The position numbers and the translations under genes were made by a program. The notes beneath the pieces are model-generated. The model was not told the origin of the DNA. It saw nothing but the letters and a program-made list of their open reading frames with translations, and did no database searches. A stretch of DNA of 64,000 nt, taken from assembly GCA_037962975.1 (NCBI GenBank), contig CM075669.1:115894501-115958500 (forward strand). The letters run 5' to 3'. Source of the stretch: Clitoria ternatea. Its lineage: Eukaryota > Streptophyta > Magnoliopsida > Fabales > Fabaceae. This document shows, one piece after another, positions 60,937 to 64,000 of the stretch. Within the stretch, counting starts at the first letter, position 1. The number at the start of each line of letters is the position of its first letter.

Positions 60937-62204
60937 ATTATAATGTAGTCCTTATAATTTTCAAGATAGGTCTAATACAAGAGGAAAAGCAAGAGGTGGA
61001 GAAAACATTTCCCCCGGCTACGTTTTTTAAAATGTTACAATTTGGACATTGGAGTTAGGTTCTAAAAATGTTATAGTTTGGAGTTAGATTTAAGTACAAA
61101 GGTGTTGTTGATACATTTTCTTAGTTGAAGGGTGCGGGAAGAGAGAGACATGATTTTAGGACCACCAAAAAATGTTGGAAAACATGCCCCCTCTACTCAT
61201 GCTTATGTATTTGAATGACATAGGGGCATGGCATTGTAGGGAGAGACTTTTTGGTTGGTTGTTGCTAAATATTGATGTAATGTTGAAAGTGCTAGTGTTT
61301 ATTGGCAATTTCACTACTCGTTGTTTCAATTGATTATTTTGTGTAGCTAATACATCACAAAAAATTGTGATAAATTATCTAAATATATACAACACAAAAG
61401 TCTTTTGGTCTGTTTTTGTAGTTGATGTTGATTTAACTAACAACTTTGGGTGTGCACGGATGCATAATTGTTAATTTTTTTAAAAAAGAAAATCTAAGCA
61501 TGGATTATAAGTTTTCAAACATACCAGACTTAAGTGGAACAACTTTGACTTATCAAACAAAACTAAAACAATTTTTAAATTTACTAGACATATGTGAAAA
61601 TTTTAAAATTTACCGAACCAAAGTTAAACATTTTTAAAATAAGACATAAGACATTACTTGTATATAAGTATAAATATATTAATTCAAAATGTTTAAACTT
61701 ACTGGATCAAAAAGGAATTTGCCTCGTATGTAGTAACCAACTGAGTAATTTAGTCATAATAAAGAATGAAACTGACAATAATATAATATAAAAATAAGAA
61801 ATAAGTTTATCAAAAAAATTTAAAACATTTTTGAATATAAAAAATAAGAATCATATATAATATAAACATTGCACATATAAAAAGCAAAAGATTTACTTGC
61901 CCTAATGGAATAAAACATTTTTGAAGGTGTAGTCTATATCATACTAGGAATTATGCAGGTGTGTTGTACAAGTTTATTTTATATTTTGTAAATTATTTTT
62001 TAAGAATATAAAAATGATTTCATTTTTTATATCTAGTACTCAAAAATTAAACTAAAGATATACTTATCTATAAATATAATTGACAAATTGTTATTAACAT
62101 TTCATGTATATATTAATTAACTTTATTCATAAATTAAAATTAATTTTATTTGTATAAAATTAAGATTAACTCTATTTTAGTAACCATTTAAATTTTATTA
62201 TAAA
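60937..62204. other. AT-rich interval with no gene
   Basis: Short lysine/asparagine-rich open frames reflect base composition only. No domain, RNA gene or repeat boundary was recognised. Confidence 0.6.
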
Positions 62205-62209
62205 AGATT

Positions 62210-63787
62210 TGATGGTTCAGAGTTAGACTTAGAATGAGGGTTGAATACGTCTTAGATTCTTATGTGAAATTTAAAAACTTTATAAGCATAAGTAATCAAA
62301 CTTTTGTACCAGACTGTTAAAGGCAAGGAAAGAGAGAATGAACGTAGAGAATTTATACTGGTTCACTTCAACTCAGAAGCTATGTTCAGTACCTTCAAAC
62401 TTGAAGGACTTTCACTATTGTAAAAATTCCTTTTATAATTCAGCACCAAAACGTGTCATAAGTATTCTTGACACCAGCCACTTCTGACTTAAACCCAAGT
62501 ATTATTTCAAAAAACCACTCTTGGCTCAATCTCAAGTATTCTTTCAAAAGCCTCTTCAAGCCATAAACTGTTTCCCAACAAAAACTAAAGGCTAGCAACA
62601 CACCAGACTTTTACACAAATACATATTTGAAAGATAGATTGTGTTTGGTGTTTCTGAGAACTTAGTGTATGAAAAGATACAATGATATGAACAGATACAA
62701 TAAGTAAGAAAGCCAAAGACCAAGGTCTGCTAGATACAGAACTACAAAGAAAGTCTTTGCTTAAGATAAAAACTAAGAATCAAGAAGAGTGCTTTGATAA
62801 TAGATTGTAAATGATTTCTTCAAAGTTCTTAAAAGTTCTTCTTCAAATCTTTAAATCTCTTCATATTTGTAGATCACTCAAAGTGACCGTTTGATAATAT
62901 GATGAAAAGATATAGCCATTGTGAATTCATTGAAGGGGTTTTAGCCGTTGAAAGTACCAAACCTTAAGGAGTAAAGAGAAAACAAAAGGTCTGGTACGAA
63001 GAAGCATTAGAGCTTTGCACTGAAATAATGTTCCTTGAGAGTCTCAAAACAAAAGTATTTTTGTAGGCTTTCTTCTTTCAACATACAACATGCAGAGAAA
63101 AAAGAGTTAACCTTCTGAAAGCATTCTGACGCGCGTATTAAATATTTGAAATACGCAAAACAACCATATTGGTTTCTTTCCATAAGAACTTTAGCTTTTG
63201 TATTATTTTGTCTCCTTTCCTTTTTTGATGATAAATGCAGCTTTCTTTTGATACTCACATATTTCAAAGCATCATCAAATCAGACATTGATCTTTTTGTT
63301 GTATGCTTTGGTTCTTGAGCAAATGGTTGTCTTCTTATCTCCTTTGATGATACGAGCAGTCTTCATAGTAAGGGATCAGTTCTAGACTTTCTTCGAGGAG
63401 GAATTTTAAGCTTTGATATAAAGACAAGAATAACATCTTTATATATTTAAAGGTATTTATTCTAAAGTATGAAAAGAATAAAACGTGTTCTGTATGAGAC
63501 AAGGCTTGGTAGATCAGACCCTGATGGTGCAACTAGGGTCAGACTTGAAGTTTTCTTTAGTCCTATACAGACTTATGCATTAACATCAAACTTTTTATGA
63601 TAAGCTCCCCCTTTCATTTATAGCTTATGCTTTACATACTTTTTAACCTGAAACACTTAATTTAGACAAGTCAAATAACACATAGGTAGACTTTATTTAA
63701 TCAAATACCTTAATGTATGTTATTAACAAATCTTGGAATAAGAACCATCAACATCAGAGTCTTTATAAAATAGACTTGGTTTTTACA
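62210..63787 (-). mobile_element. 3' LTR of a minus-strand copia (SIRE-like) element
   Basis: On the minus strand it starts TGTAAAAACC and ends CTCTGAACCATCA (1578 bp). A polypurine tract AGGGGGAGAT lies immediately upstream (63788-63798 on the plus strand), which identifies it as a 3' LTR with the body continuing past the right edge. It matches the solo LTR 24806-26427 along its length. The GATTGT junction after a GGGGGAGA run is typical of SIRE/Maximus copia elements; clade inferred. Confidence 0.85.
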
Positions 63788-64000
63788 ATCTCCCCCTATT
63801 TGTTGATAGCAAACAATAAGTCTTTTATTAAATAGAGTCTATGATAAGCAAGATATGATAGAGAAGAGCCAAAATTCATCAAACTTATCATAATATGAAA
63901 GGTCAAAGCATTTTCAGAGCATGAGATCAGAGCATATTCATACTTAGGAAGAATCAGAGCATAAAGTTCACTAAGAAAATCTGATTAGAGCATCATTGTA
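63788..64000 (-). mobile_element. 3' internal end of the same copia element
   Basis: Non-coding here. The minus strand repeats the word GCTCTGAT and close variants several times before reaching the purine tract. The coding part lies beyond the window. Confidence 0.6.

Overview
This is a plant nuclear DNA window, most likely from a legume (Fabaceae, soybean/bean group). That placement is an inference from the style of the repeats and from the one host gene. The host gene has plant-type GT-AG introns and its product matches the KAC/KCA (KIN-14) kinesin family, which I recognise from Arabidopsis KAC1/KAC2. Almost everything else is transposable-element DNA, much of it nested. I see no tRNA, rRNA, CRISPR or prokaryotic operon structure.

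Layout. 1-4292: 3' end of a broken Ty3/gypsy (Tekay/Del type) element with a 2.9-kb LTR. 4293-4900: remnant carrying a cluster of GAATCGATTCAT palindromes. 4906-17211: a complete but decayed Ty3/gypsy element of Tat type on the minus strand. It has 639-bp LTRs, a perfect GATAC target-site duplication (TSD), gag-PR-RT-RH-IN, and a sense-opposed extra gene between pol and the 3' LTR. Its protease region is split by a 1487-bp solo LTR (13177-14663, TSD GTTTC) full of TAATCGATTA palindromes. 17217-20137: AT-rich DNA without a gene. 20143-22937: a compact gag-only gypsy derivative (TSD AAACT). 22990-27885: two inverted-repeat arms enclosing gypsy LTR material that itself carries a 1622-bp solo LTR.

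28284-59307: the single convincing host gene. I could follow 23 coding exons from an ATG in strong context to a stop with every junction in frame, giving 1283 codons. The predicted protein is a KAC-type KIN-14 kinesin-like protein (chloroplast photorelocation and plasma-membrane anchoring in Arabidopsis). Its motor domain has a variant P-loop and no recognisable switch I SSR motif. Introns 2, 8, 9, 18, 19 and 20 are loaded with mobile DNA: two TRIM families (one copy a four-LTR chain), TIR elements including a hAT-like one, three 5'-truncated copia elements in sense orientation, and a 2.9-kb antisense copia derivative whose gag piece is inverted relative to its pol.

59308-64000: probable 3' UTR, AT-rich DNA, a MULE-type MITE with a 9-bp TSD, and at the right edge a minus-strand copia-type LTR (62210-63787) of the same family as the solo LTR at 24806-26427, followed by its polypurine tract and running off the window.

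I did not find a new multi-gene system. The most interesting material is the intact giant TE-invaded KAC gene with a degenerate motor, the rearranged copia element, the TRIM chain, the antisense gene in the Tat element, and the palindromic word arrays inside LTRs.
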